A DNA stretch of 64,000 nucleotides from Acidimicrobiales bacterium (lineage in GTDB: Bacteria > Actinomycetota > Acidimicrobiia > Acidimicrobiales > SKKL01): positions 62,001-126,000 of the forward strand of contig JAXHLR010000010.1 of NCBI GenBank assembly GCA_034521975.1. Reading direction: 5' to 3'. Below the pieces are notes generated by a model that did no database searches, was not told the DNA's origin, and saw only the letters and a program-made list of their open reading frames with translations. The translations under genes and the position numbers were made by a program. Position 1 is the stretch's first letter. Every line of letters starts with the position of its first letter. Positions 19,692 to 28,304 of this stretch are shown here, one piece after another.

Positions 19692-19888
19692 GTCCCGACA
19701 TCGTCGTCACCCGCGGGCCCGCTCCCGACTCCGAAGAGCTGGCGGCCATCGTGGCCGCGGTCGAGGTCGCCACCGCCCAGCCGGCGCCCGCTTCCGCTCC
19801 GCCCCCTGCCCCACCGCGCTGGCGGTTCTCGGGGCGCTGGTGGTCCAAGCCGATCCCCTCGCGCCGCGACCGCCCGTCTGCCTTCTAG
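19688..19888 (+). CDS. Acyl-CoA carboxylase epsilon-like subunit
   Basis: This 66-residue protein begins at a GTG overlapping the pccB stop. It has the short plan of AccE-type epsilon subunits: a helix SEELAAIVAAVEVATAQ, a Pro/Ala-rich linker, then a Trp/Arg-rich segment PPRWRFSGRWWSK. Epsilon subunits dock the beta hexamer and improve activity in actinobacterial acyl-CoA carboxylases. Sequence similarity in this family is low, so the call rests mainly on size, position and the ELAAIVA...RWR pattern. Confidence 0.75.
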   Translation: MSPDIVVTRGPAPDSEELAAIVAAVEVATAQPAPASAPPPAPPRWRFSGRWWSKPIPSRRDRPSAF

Positions 19889-19907
19889 TCGGGCCATCCT
19901 GGACCGC

Positions 19908-20912
19908 ATGGATCTGACCACGGTCGCCGACGACGAAGCGGTGTTCCACGACGCCACGACGGTCCACGTCCACGCCGGGCTCGCCCCCGACACCGATCAC
20001 GAGCTACGCGGCGTGTCGTTCCGGACCCTCCCCAGGCCCGGCGAGCTGCTGTGCCGGTTCGCCACCGTCAACGACGTGCACTTCGGCGAGACCGAGGCCG
20101 GTGTCATCGCCGGTGTCGAGACCGCGGTTTTCACCGGTCCCGACGGCGCCCCGCCCTACCCCGAGACGATGAACCGCGCCGCGGTCGCCGAGATCGAGGC
20201 GATCGACCCGAAGGTCGTGCTGGTGAAGGGCGATCTCACCGACGAGGGCACCCGAGACGAGTACGGCGAGTTCCTCGAGTGCTACGGCGACACCTTCGGC
20301 GATCGGCTCGTGCACATCCGGGGGAACCACGACGCCTACCTCGGCCAGGACTTCATGCCCGAAGGACCGTTCCGGGTCGATCTCCCCGGTGTCCGGTTGC
20401 TGATGATCGACACCACCCGGCCCCACCACGCCGGCGGCTCCATCGACCCCGCACACCTCGAGTGGCTCGACGACAACGCTGCGGGCAGCGAGGTGCCGGT
20501 GCTGGTGTTCGGGCACCATCACCCCTGGTCGCCCGACTCCGCCCAGCGTCCCCACGACTACTTCGGGATCGACCCCGACTCGTCCGAGGCGCTGGTCGAG
20601 GTCGTCGCCCACCGCCCCGAGATCGCGGGCTACTTCGCCGGCCACACCCACCGCAACCGGGTGCGCCAGTTCTCGGCCACCGGCGACCTCCCGTGGGTCG
20701 AGGTGGCCTGTGTGAAGGACTTCCCCGGGTCGTGGGCCGAGTACCGGGTGTTCGAGGGCGGGGTGCTCCAGGTGCACCGCCGGATCTCGGCACCGGAGGC
20801 GCTGGAGTGGTCCGAGACCTGTCGGGGCCTCTACGAGGGGTTGATCGACTACCCGTCCTACGCGCTCGGCGAGCTGTCCGACCGCTGCTTCGCGATCTGG
20901 CCCCGCGCGTGA
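19908..20912 (+). CDS. Calcineurin-like metallophosphoesterase
   Basis: This 334-residue protein has the five metal-binding motifs of the calcineurin-like superfamily: NDVHFG (about 58), VKGDLTDEG (about 106), RGNHDAY (about 138), FGHHHPW (about 204) and AGHTHRNR (about 244). They order two metal ions for hydrolysis of phosphomono- or diesters. Overall layout resembles cyclic nucleotide phosphodiesterase-like (CpdA/Icc) proteins but is longer, with about 50 extra N-terminal residues. No signal peptide is evident. It overlaps the CoA-transferase gene by four bases. Substrate unknown. Confidence 0.87.
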   Translation: MDLTTVADDEAVFHDATTVHVHAGLAPDTDHELRGVSFRTLPRPGELLCRFATVNDVHFGETEAGVIAGVETAVFTGPDGAPPYPETMNRAAVAEIEAIDPKVVLVKGDLTDEGTRDEYGEFLECYGDTFGDRLVHIRGNHDAYLGQDFMPEGPFRVDLPGVRLLMIDTTRPHHAGGSIDPAHLEWLDDNAAGSEVPVLVFGHHHPWSPDSAQRPHDYFGIDPDSSEALVEVVAHRPEIAGYFAGHTHRNRVRQFSATGDLPWVEVACVKDFPGSWAEYRVFEGGVLQVHRRISAPEALEWSETCRGLYEGLIDYPSYALGELSDRCFAIWPRA

Positions 20913-22036
20913 GCGGCGACGGCCGGGGACCTCTCGCCGACCTGCGGGTCATCGACCTGGCCACGGTGATCGCCGGTCCCGGCTGTGCCCGCTACCTGGC
21001 CGACTTCGGGGCCGACGTGATCAAGGTCGAGCGACCCGACGGTGGCGACACCACCCGCTCGATGGGTTGGCGTGATCCCGCCGACGACGTCGCCTTCTGG
21101 TGGAAGCTGTGCGGGCGGGGCAAGCGCAGCGTGGTGCTCGACCTCAAGTCGGACTCGGGCCGCGAGGCCCTCCACGCCCTGATCGACAGCGCCGACGTGC
21201 TCATCGAGAACTTCCGGCCCGGCAAGCTCGAGGCTCTCGGGTTCGATCCCGACGAGCTGATCTCGCGCAACCCGAAGCTGGTCGTCACCCGGGTGTCGGG
21301 GTTCGGCCAGGACGGGCCGTACGCGCAGCGCCCCGGGTTCGCCACCCTCGCCGAGGCCATGTCGGGGTTCGCCGCCATCAACGGCGAGCCCGACGGTGGC
21401 CCGCTCCTCCCCCCGATCGCCCTCACCGACGAGGTCGCCGCACTGGTCGCCGCCTTCGCCACCATGGTCGCGGTGCACTCGGGGCAGGGACAGGTGGTCG
21501 ACGTGAACCTGCTCGAGAGCATGTTCTCGCTCATGGGCCCGCTGTTCTCGGTCTATGCCACCACCGGCGAGCTGCCCGTCCGCCTCGGCTCGGGCATCCC
21601 CTACACGGTCCCCCGCAGCACCTATCGCACCGCGGACGGCAAGTGGGTGGCCATCAGCACCTCGGCGGAGTCGGTGGCCCGCCGGGTGATGAAGCTGGTC
21701 GGCGCCGGAGACGACCCGCGCTTCGACACCTTCGAGGGCCGGGTCGCCCATCGCGACGAGGTGGACGAGGTGGTCGGCGCCTGGATCGCCGACCGATCCC
21801 TCGACGAAATCCTCACCGCCTTCGAGGGCGCAGAAGCCGCGGCGGCACCCGTCTACACGATGGCCGACATCGCCGCCGATCCCCACTACCGGGCACGTCG
21901 CACCTTCACCGAGGTCGGCGGTGTCCCCATGCAGGGTCTGATCGCCCGCCTCTCGGCCACGCCGGGCCATCTCGACCGACCGGCACGGGACCTCGGGGCC
22001 GACACCGACGACGTGTTGGGCGAGCTCGAGCAGTAG
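20909..22036 (+). CDS. Family III CoA-transferase (CaiB/BaiF)
   Basis: This 375-residue protein moves CoA between carboxylic acids. Family III features are DLATVIAGPGCARYLADFGADVIKVE cut here as DLATVIAGP and FGADVIKVERP, then WKLCGRGKRSVVLDLK, ENFRPGKLEALG, and GFGQDGPY; in this family the catalytic Asp follows the GQDGPY/F region (here near AALVAAF and VVDVNLLES). Length is usual. The GTG start overlaps the phosphoesterase stop. The specific acid pair is unknown; such enzymes are common in bacteria degrading steroids, fatty acids or aromatic acids. The stop codon lies within a promoter box for the downstream pseudogene. Confidence 0.9.
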   Translation: MSGDGRGPLADLRVIDLATVIAGPGCARYLADFGADVIKVERPDGGDTTRSMGWRDPADDVAFWWKLCGRGKRSVVLDLKSDSGREALHALIDSADVLIENFRPGKLEALGFDPDELISRNPKLVVTRVSGFGQDGPYAQRPGFATLAEAMSGFAAINGEPDGGPLLPPIALTDEVAALVAAFATMVAVHSGQGQVVDVNLLESMFSLMGPLFSVYATTGELPVRLGSGIPYTVPRSTYRTADGKWVAISTSAESVARRVMKLVGAGDDPRFDTFEGRVAHRDEVDEVVGAWIADRSLDEILTAFEGAEAAAAPVYTMADIAADPHYRARRTFTEVGGVPMQGLIARLSATPGHLDRPARDLGADTDDVLGELEQ

Positions 22037-22039
22037 CCT
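22034..22039 (+). promoter_or_regulatory. Surviving leaderless-type box before PHP remnant
   Basis: TAGCCT overlaps the CoA-transferase stop and ends seven bases before the ATG at 22047. The promoter has outlived the gene behind it. Confidence 0.45.
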
Positions 22040-22046
22040 TTTCGCG

Positions 22047-22318
22047 ATGAGCCCCGTCGAGGCCGCCAACACCGTGTCGCCCGGCGATCGTGATCTGCTC
22101 GACTCGAGCAACCGGCGGGGCTGCACTCCGCACGACCTGGTCCGACGGCGGCGTCTCGCTGCGCGACATGGCCGTCACCGCCCGGGCGCTCGGTCGCGAG
22201 TATCTGGTCGTCACCGATCACTCGCCCCGGCTCACCATCGCCGCGTGCGACACCTACTCGACTGCGGTGGAGATCAACTGCCGGCCCGACCGCCCGACCG
22301 TGGTGAGGGAGTCGGTCG
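22047..22318 (+). pseudogene. Remnant of PHP-domain (PolX/Rv3856c-like) gene
   Basis: The core, about 22115-22298, encodes TTWSDGGVSLRDMAV, then ALGREYLVVTDHSPRLTIA, the first metal-binding half of PHP-domain phosphoesterases of the Rv3856c/PolX type. It jumps directly to TYSTAVEINCRPDRP, which in intact proteins lies more than 100 residues later. A GLHS-like stretch just before is in another frame. So the gene has lost its N-terminus, most of the middle and the C-terminus, and the stop of the neighbouring dioxygenase abuts the end. PHP enzymes act in DNA repair or as phosphatases; this copy cannot be functional. Confidence 0.75.
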
Positions 22319-23368
22319 TTAGTCGCGCTGGGCGGCGAAGGTGTCCTTCTGGCGACCCTTCCACCAGTGCGACGCCGACCGCGCCATCCGGAACCGCTCG
22401 GGCTTGTCGTCGTCGGTGAGGACCCGGGTCTCGAGCCACAGCCGCTTGAGATGCCGGACCCGACCCTCGTCCGGCGCGTCGGAGTAGCGCTCACGACCGT
22501 GCACGACGTGGTAATTGTCGATGAACTGCATGTCGCCTCGCTGCAGTTGCATGGCCGCGGTGCGGTGGCCGTCGGCACACAGGGCTTCGAACCGGTTCAT
22601 CGCCTCGATCGCCCGGTTCGAGAGTCGCGGCGCGTCGGGATGGCGCTGTGAGGAATCGATGAAAGGGCGGATGTAGCGCACGAACAACCGGTCGCCCCAG
22701 CGCTGGAACACCGGAACCATGTACCAGGCCTTCCCTCCCTCGCGTTGTTCGCCGCGGTAGTCGTACGGCAGGGGCTGGTACAGCTCTACCGCAAGCTCCG
22801 GGGCTTCCCGCACCATCTCGTTGTGGGCCGCGACGGCGTTGGCGACGAGGCTACGCCCGCCCTCGTTGCCGGGATCGAGGCAGAACAGGCCGACCAGATC
22901 GGAGCCGTCGGAGTGGAAGGGCAGCCCGACCCCGCCGACCTCGTAGCCGCGACTGTTCGGATCGTTGGGGTCCTTCCCCTGGTCGGTGACATCGCCGAGG
23001 AGGTGACCGCGCGCGTTCTGGGGCCACGGCTCGCCCAGGTGGGTGCCGACGCCCCAGTAGGCGATCTCGTTCTGTTCGCGGGTGAAGCGCTCGACCGGCC
23101 AGCCCCTGAACAGCACCACACCCCGCCCGTTGATCAGCTCGTCGGCACAGGCCGCCAGCCGAGGGCCGAGCGTGGGTAGCGGGAAGTCCGAGATGGCGAC
23201 GTCGAGGACGTCGTCACACGCTCGAGAGGCGTGGTCGACCGCTGCTTCCAGCTCGGCGAGTTCATCGTCGGTCCATGGCCGGACGTAGCGTTCGCCCAGT
23301 TCGTCGGTGGCCCACTCGCAGTGCGTCTCGAGCGGGACCGGATCCTCGACTGCAGGTGTGGTCGACAT
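22319..23368 (-). CDS. TauD/TfdA-like Fe(II)/2-oxoglutarate dioxygenase
   Basis: This 349-residue enzyme has the jelly-roll facial triad: His152 and Asp154 in LPFHSDGSD, and a distal His in YHVVHGRER (about 290), followed by HLKRLWLE, where an arginine would hold 2-oxoglutarate. The fold and the segments GVVLFRGWP and PNDPNSRGYEVGG match TauD/TfdA and clavaminate-synthase-like enzymes. The substrate is unknown; C-terminal segments such as MQFIDNYHVVHGR resemble family members acting on non-sulfonate acids. AAGGGGGGA provides a strong ribosome site before the ATG at 23368. It diverges from the FtsX-type permease across 140 bp in which I see only possible promoter elements. Confidence 0.88.
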   Translation of the reverse strand: MSTTPAVEDPVPLETHCEWATDELGERYVRPWTDDELAELEAAVDHASRACDDVLDVAISDFPLPTLGPRLAACADELINGRGVVLFRGWPVERFTREQNEIAYWGVGTHLGEPWPQNARGHLLGDVTDQGKDPNDPNSRGYEVGGVGLPFHSDGSDLVGLFCLDPGNEGGRSLVANAVAAHNEMVREAPELAVELYQPLPYDYRGEQREGGKAWYMVPVFQRWGDRLFVRYIRPFIDSSQRHPDAPRLSNRAIEAMNRFEALCADGHRTAAMQLQRGDMQFIDNYHVVHGRERYSDAPDEGRVRHLKRLWLETRVLTDDDKPERFRMARSASHWWKGRQKDTFAAQRD

Positions 23369-23508
23369 GTCGTTCCCCCCTTGGTACCGCCTCCGACGCT
23401 AGTGGGGATCGCGGGCCGTCGCTGCGGCGAGCAGGCCGGTGGGGTCGACGGATCGTTGGCGTCGGGCTTGGTCACAGCGCCCCTGCGTCACCGTAAGCTG
23501 CCACGGCG

Positions 23509-26064
23509 ATGCTGCGGACCACCCTCACGAACCTGCGCGCCCGCAAGCTCCGTGTGCTGGCCACCAGCCTCGCGGTGTTGCTCGGTGTGGCGTTCATGGC
23601 GGGAACCATGGTGTTGAGCGACACGATGGGTCGCAGCTTCGACGAGTTGGTCGAGGAGGTCTACGCCGACACGAGCGCAGTGGTCAGGGGTGAGCGAGCC
23701 TTCGACAGCCCCGATCCCTTCGGTGCGCCGTCTCGTCCCCTGGTCGACGAGTCGCTGGTCGACGAGGTGGCAGCAGTCGACGGTGTGGTCGCGACCTTCG
23801 GGCTGGTCGAGGGCTACGCCCAGATCGTCGGAGCGGACGGCCGACCGCTCGGCGATCCGGGGATGGCGGCACCGACCTTCGGTGTGGCCTGGCCCGAGAA
23901 CGCCCTGTTCAACCCGCTGACCGTGATCGACGGGCGCGGGCCCCGGTCGGGCGATGAGGCGGTCATCGACAAGGGCAGCGCCGACGCCGGAGACCTGTCG
24001 GTCGGCGACACCACGATCGTGCTCACCGCGGCCGGCCCTTCACCCATCACCATCGTGGGTGTCGCCAGGTGGGGAGACGCCGACAGTCCCCTCGGTGCGT
24101 CGATCACCGCCTTCACCCCGGCCTACGCCCAGGAGCTCCTGGCCTCGCCGGGACGGGTGAACCAGGTGCAGGTCGTCGCCGCGGCGGGCATCTCCGAGGA
24201 GGAGCTCCGGGACCGGGTCGCGAGGATCGTCCCCGACGACCTGGAGGTCGTGACCGGTGCCGAGATCGTCGCCGAGGAGCAGGGCGAGATCCGCGAGCTG
24301 ATCTCGTTCTTCGGCACCTTCATGCTCACCTTCGCCATCGTCGCCCTGTTCGTCGGCTCCTTCATCATCTACAACACCTTTTCGATCCTGGTGGCCCAGC
24401 GGAACCGCGAGATGGCGCTCCTTCGGGCCCTCGGGGCGTCCCGGCATCAGGTGCTCGGCGCCCTGTTGCTCGAAGCAGCGGTGGTGGGTGCCATCGCGTC
24501 GGTGCTGGGGCTGGTCGCCGGCATCGGTGTCGCCGGTCTGCTCCAGGCACTGCTCGCGGGGCTCGGCATGGAGGTTCCCGCCGGGGGTGTCGTGGTCACC
24601 GGAGGAACCGTCGCCGCGGCGGTCTTCGCCGGTCTGGTGGTGAGCGTGGCCGCCGCCATCATCCCTGCCCGCCGGGCGTCGCGGATCCCGCCCGTCGCGG
24701 CGATGACCGACGTCGGTGCCAGCAGGGGCACCAGGGTCCGGTTGCGGACGGTCGTCGGATCGGGTGGGGTGGCTGCCGGCGTCGGGCTCGTCTCTCTCGG
24801 GCTCTTCGTGCTGGACGACAACGAGGCGGTGACGGTCGGGCTCGGCGCGGCAGCACTCTTCGTCGGGGTCGCCGTGCTGGGGCCGCTGATCGTGGGTCCC
24901 GCGGCCCGGGTGCTCGCAGCCCCGCTGGCCCGCTTCACAGGGGTGACGGGGAGGCTCGCCCGCGAGAACGCACTCCGCAGTCCGAAGCGAACGGCCTCGA
25001 CGGCGTCGGCGCTGATGGTCGGCGTGGCCCTGGTGGGGTTCATCACCATCTTCGCCTCCTCGGCCCGGGCGTCGCTCGACGACATGATCGACCGTTCGTT
25101 CCGTGGTGACTTCATCATCGACTCCGGCACCCTCGGGGCCGGGGGGTTCGACCCGGGCCTGACCGAGGATCTCCGGTCGCTCGACGAGGTCGCGGCCGCG
25201 TCCGGTGCCCGGGTCGCCCCCGCCGAGGTCGACGGGTCCGTCGTGCACCTCCTCGCCGTCGATCCCTTGGTGATCGACGCCGTCTTCGACGTCGGTGTGG
25301 TGGCGGGATCGCTCGACGCGCTCGATGCCGAAGGCATCGCGGTGTGGGACGAGAAGGCGGTCGAGGAGGGATGGGAGGTAGGTGACACGCTGACGGTCCG
25401 GTTCGCCGAGACGGGTGCGCAGGACTTCCGCATCGCCGTGCTGTTCGACAACCGTGAGTTGGTGGGCACGACCTATGCCATGGGGATCCCCGCCTTCGAC
25501 GCGAACCTCCTCGTGCAGCTCGACACGTCGATCTTCGTGGCCGCCGCGCCCGGAGTTCCCCCTGCTGAGGCACGTTCGGCCATCGAGGAGCTCACCGACA
25601 GGTATCCGACCGCCTCGGTGCTCGACCAGACCGAGTACAAGCAGACCCAGGCGTCGTCGTTCAACCAGCTGCTCGGGCTGGTCTATGTGCTCCTGCTCCT
25701 TGCCGTGCTCATCGCCTTGCTGGGCATCGCCAACACCCTGGCCTTGTCGATCCTCGAGCGGACCAGGGAGCTCGGGCTTCTCCGCGCCGTGGGGATGACC
25801 CGCGCCCAGGTGCGGGCCACGGTCCGATGGGAGTCGGTCATCATCGCCGTGTTCGGCGCAGTGCTGGGGTTGGTGATCGGTGTGTTCCTCGGGTGGGCGA
25901 TGGTCACCGCCCTGGCCGGCGAGCGCATCAGCCGCTTCGTGGTCCCGGTCGGACCGATGTTGGCGATCGTGGTGCTCGCGGGGCTGGCCGGGGTGCTCGC
26001 CGCCGTCGTCCCGGCCCGTCGTGCGGCGCGCACCGATGTGCTCGCGGCCATCGCCACGGTCTGA
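23509..26064 (+). CDS. FtsX/MacB-type ABC transporter permease
   Basis: This 851-residue membrane protein has the duplicated plan of actinobacterial FtsX-like permeases: an N-terminal helix (RVLATSLAVLLGVAFMAG), a large extracytoplasmic region, three helices (about 264-390, with NREMALLRALGASRHQVL), a central helix pair, a second extracytoplasmic domain, and three C-terminal helices (about 720-845, ERTRELGLLRAVGMTRAQV). The ELGLLRAxG motif is typical of FtsX domains that couple to an ATPase. No ATPase gene is adjacent, so the partner is elsewhere or lost. Such proteins act in lipoprotein export or in mechanotransmission to cell wall hydrolases; the next gene is an M15-type lipoprotein. Confidence 0.88.
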   Translation: MLRTTLTNLRARKLRVLATSLAVLLGVAFMAGTMVLSDTMGRSFDELVEEVYADTSAVVRGERAFDSPDPFGAPSRPLVDESLVDEVAAVDGVVATFGLVEGYAQIVGADGRPLGDPGMAAPTFGVAWPENALFNPLTVIDGRGPRSGDEAVIDKGSADAGDLSVGDTTIVLTAAGPSPITIVGVARWGDADSPLGASITAFTPAYAQELLASPGRVNQVQVVAAAGISEEELRDRVARIVPDDLEVVTGAEIVAEEQGEIRELISFFGTFMLTFAIVALFVGSFIIYNTFSILVAQRNREMALLRALGASRHQVLGALLLEAAVVGAIASVLGLVAGIGVAGLLQALLAGLGMEVPAGGVVVTGGTVAAAVFAGLVVSVAAAIIPARRASRIPPVAAMTDVGASRGTRVRLRTVVGSGGVAAGVGLVSLGLFVLDDNEAVTVGLGAAALFVGVAVLGPLIVGPAARVLAAPLARFTGVTGRLARENALRSPKRTASTASALMVGVALVGFITIFASSARASLDDMIDRSFRGDFIIDSGTLGAGGFDPGLTEDLRSLDEVAAASGARVAPAEVDGSVVHLLAVDPLVIDAVFDVGVVAGSLDALDAEGIAVWDEKAVEEGWEVGDTLTVRFAETGAQDFRIAVLFDNRELVGTTYAMGIPAFDANLLVQLDTSIFVAAAPGVPPAEARSAIEELTDRYPTASVLDQTEYKQTQASSFNQLLGLVYVLLLLAVLIALLGIANTLALSILERTRELGLLRAVGMTRAQVRATVRWESVIIAVFGAVLGLVIGVFLGWAMVTALAGERISRFVVPVGPMLAIVVLAGLAGVLAAVVPARRAARTDVLAAIATV

Positions 26065-26102
26065 CCGCTCGACCGCCGCCCTGGCGGCCAGACTGGTGGG
26101 TC

Positions 26103-26987
26103 GTGCGTGTCGGTTGGTCGCTTCTCGTCTGTCTCCTGGCGCTGGGAGCGTGCGCGCCCGGCGAAGAGAGGGTTGGCGCGACGGCCGAGTCGACCACGAC
26201 CTCGTCCACCGCTCTCGATCCGACCCCGGCGTCTGCCTCGACCCCTGGTCGCTCGTGGGGGATGGCCGCACCCGGGACGGAGGCTGAGCCGGCGTGGACC
26301 GTGGGTGACGAGCCCTTGCCCCTGCGGGCCGACGGTTTCGGTCGGATCCTGCCCACCCCGGACGTGCTCGTGGATCGTCGTCTGTCGACCATGAGCGTGT
26401 TGCCGCCCCCTCCCACCGAGCAGTTCGAGTCCACGGTCGCGCCGCTCGACGACACCGTCGTCGAGCGCATGGGGGCCACGTGGGAGCCGGGCTGTCCCAC
26501 ACCGCTCGACGAGCTGCGCCACCTCACCGTCAGCTTCTGGGGGTTCGACGGCGGCCACCACACCGGCGAGCTGATCCTGCACCGCGACGTGGTCGACGAC
26601 GTGGCGTGGGTGTTCGAGCGGCTCCACGCCGAGCGCTTCCCGATCGAGGAGATGCGGATCATCACCACCGCCGACCTCGAGGCTCCCCCCACCGGCGACG
26701 GAAACAACACCGCGTCGTTCGTGTGCCGGGAGGTGCGGGGGGCATCATCGTGGTCCGAGCACGCTCGGGGGCTCGCAGTGGACATCAACCCGTTCCACAA
26801 CCCCTACCAGCGCGGCGAGGTCGTACTTCCCGAGCTGGCCAGCGCCTACCTCGACCGTGGTTGGGACCGGCCGGGGATGATCCAGCCCGGAGACGTGGTC
26901 ACCGAGTCGTTCGCGGCCATCGGCTGGCACTGGGGTGGCAGCTGGTCGTCGCCCGACCACATGCACTTCTCGGCCACCGGGCGATGA
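26103..26987 (+). CDS. M15-type peptidase-like lipoprotein
   Basis: This 294-residue protein starts at a GTG and opens with a lipoprotein signal (LLVCLLALGAC, lipid-bearing Cys17) and a Thr/Ser/Pro-rich linker. The C-terminal domain has zinc-site motifs of D-Ala-D-Ala carboxypeptidase/M15C proteins: SWSEHARGLAVDINPF (His and Asp ligands) and SPDHMHFSATGR (final His). It probably trims peptidoglycan peptides outside the membrane. Position just after an FtsX-type permease suggests possible coupling to that transporter, by analogy with FtsEX-hydrolase pairs. The link is inference. Confidence 0.85.
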   Translation: MRVGWSLLVCLLALGACAPGEERVGATAESTTTSSTALDPTPASASTPGRSWGMAAPGTEAEPAWTVGDEPLPLRADGFGRILPTPDVLVDRRLSTMSVLPPPPTEQFESTVAPLDDTVVERMGATWEPGCPTPLDELRHLTVSFWGFDGGHHTGELILHRDVVDDVAWVFERLHAERFPIEEMRIITTADLEAPPTGDGNNTASFVCREVRGASSWSEHARGLAVDINPFHNPYQRGEVVLPELASAYLDRGWDRPGMIQPGDVVTESFAAIGWHWGGSWSSPDHMHFSATGR

Positions 26988-27038
26988 CCGGTTTCTGACC
27001 GGCGAGCCCGATCCGTGGGGTCGGTAGGATCGCGGCTC

Positions 27039-27479
27039 ATGGAGATCACCGAGGTCACCGAGGTCACCGACGAGCTGGTCGAGGCGTTCGAGCGCCTGGT
27101 GCCCCAGCTCTCGTCGTCGAACCCGCCTCCGTCGGAGCGTGAGCTCTCGGCGATCGTCGACTCCGCGGCCAGCCACCTGCTGGTTGCCCGCGACCCCGAC
27201 GGCCGAGTCGTCGGCAGCCTCACCCTCGTGGTGTTCCTCATCCCCACCGGTCGGCGGGCGTGGATCGAAGACGTCGTGGTCGACGAAACCGCTCGGGGCG
27301 CCGGCGTCGGCGCGGCCCTCAACCGCTTCGCGCTCGACCTCGCCCGCGACCTGGGTGCCAGGACGGTCGATCTCACCTCCCGCCCGTCCCGCGAAGCGGC
27401 GAACCGCCTCTACCGAGGACTCGGCTTCGTCCCCCGCGACACCAACGTCTACCGGCTGGCGCTGCAGCCCGACGAGTAG
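27039..27479 (+). CDS. GNAT family N-acetyltransferase
   Basis: This 146-residue acetyltransferase shows GNAT motif A: IEDVVVDETARGAGVGAAL (strand 4, then the acetyl-CoA loop R-G-A-G-V-G) and motif B EAANRLYRGLGFVPRDTNVYR. Acceptor substrate cannot be inferred. The ATG at 27039 is preferred over an upstream start because TAGGAT lies eight bases before it (27025-27030), a leaderless-type promoter. It converges on the small gene of the pirin operon. Confidence 0.87.
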   Translation: MEITEVTEVTDELVEAFERLVPQLSSSNPPPSERELSAIVDSAASHLLVARDPDGRVVGSLTLVVFLIPTGRRAWIEDVVVDETARGAGVGAALNRFALDLARDLGARTVDLTSRPSREAANRLYRGLGFVPRDTNVYRLALQPDE

Positions 27480-27520
27480 CGGCTCGCCGGTCCCGGTCGG
27501 GTGGTGCCGGCCGAGCTGGA

Positions 27521-27808
27521 TCAACGCTGGTGGACCGCGACCGGCGTCCAGGTGCTGAACACCAGGTGGGGGACGTCGAGGTGATCGACGACGCGCCCCT
27601 TGCGTCGGAGCTCGGGGAGGCAGGATCGACCGGCGTCCCCTGCCATCACCAGGTACTCGGCGAGGGGGAGGTGCAGGGGCCCGGAGTCGATGTCGCCGGC
27701 TCGAACCACGGCGTCGACCTCGAGGGTTGGGCGGCAGGGGCTGGTGTCGTCGACCACCACGCTGTGGTAGATCACCCCTTCGAACACCGACAGCGCCCGG
27801 ATCCTCAT
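27521..27808 (-). CDS. Hypothetical small protein at end of pirin operon
   Basis: This 95-residue soluble protein has no family I recognise. It reads MRIRALSVFEGVIYHSVVV, contains SCLPELRRKGRVVDHLDVPH, and has two cysteines 36 residues apart. The start has GGTGAGG five bases upstream, and the gap to the preceding DUF427 gene is four bases, so it is the third gene of that operon. Confidence 0.6.
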   Translation of the reverse strand: MRIRALSVFEGVIYHSVVVDDTSPCRPTLEVDAVVRAGDIDSGPLHLPLAEYLVMAGDAGRSCLPELRRKGRVVDHLDVPHLVFSTWTPVAVHQR

Positions 27809-27812
27809 CGCC

Positions 27813-28304
27813 TCACCAGTGCGAGGTCCCGGTGCCGCCCTTGAACGGGCCGACGACCGCCGAGGTGATCCAACCGCCGTAGTAGGAGCCCTCGTTGGCC
27901 GTCACGTGCTCGTCGTCGACGGAGCAGTCGAGTTGCTGGGCGTAGAAGGCGAACCAGCCGGCGATGGGAGCGAAGGCGTCGACAGGGGTCGCATAGGTCC
28001 ACGCCGCGTCCTGTGCCTCGACCCCTCCGGCGCGCACCGTGTAGTAGATGGCCTGGCCCTTCCACTCACAGAAGGTGCGGGTCGTGGTCGGCACCAGGAG
28101 GTCGGTGCGGACGTCGTCGGGCGGCAGGTAGAAGGCGGGAGGCTGGCTCGTCTCCAGCACCCGCACCGCTCGGCGCGTGTCGGCGACGGTCTCACCGCCG
28201 AGGCCGACCCGGATGTGGGCGTCGGTGGGCTCGATGCGGGGCGGGCGCGGGTAGTCCCAGACCGACTCCTGGCCGGGGCCGGGTTCGATCCGGTCGGGGT
28301 TCAT
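27813..28304 (-). CDS. DUF427 family protein
   Basis: This 163-residue protein belongs to DUF427: VWDYPRPPRIEP at the start, then IRVGLGGETVADTRRAVRVLETSQPPAFYLPPDDV (shown here as VADTRRAVRVLE and PPAFYLPPDDV), FCEWKGQAIYYTV, and IAGWFAFYAQQLD. The beta-rich fold is known in structure but its function is not established. The ATG at 28304 overlaps the pirin stop by four bases, so it is translationally coupled; the longer upstream frame inside the pirin gene is excluded on that ground. Confidence 0.85.
   Translation of the reverse strand: MNPDRIEPGPGQESVWDYPRPPRIEPTDAHIRVGLGGETVADTRRAVRVLETSQPPAFYLPPDDVRTDLLVPTTTRTFCEWKGQAIYYTVRAGGVEAQDAAWTYATPVDAFAPIAGWFAFYAQQLDCSVDDEHVTANEGSYYGGWITSAVVGPFKGGTGTSHW

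Noticed and set aside
26985-27002. CCGGT/ACCGG hairpin after the M15-type gene
   Set aside because: Only 5 bp, begins at the stop codon and lacks a U-run.
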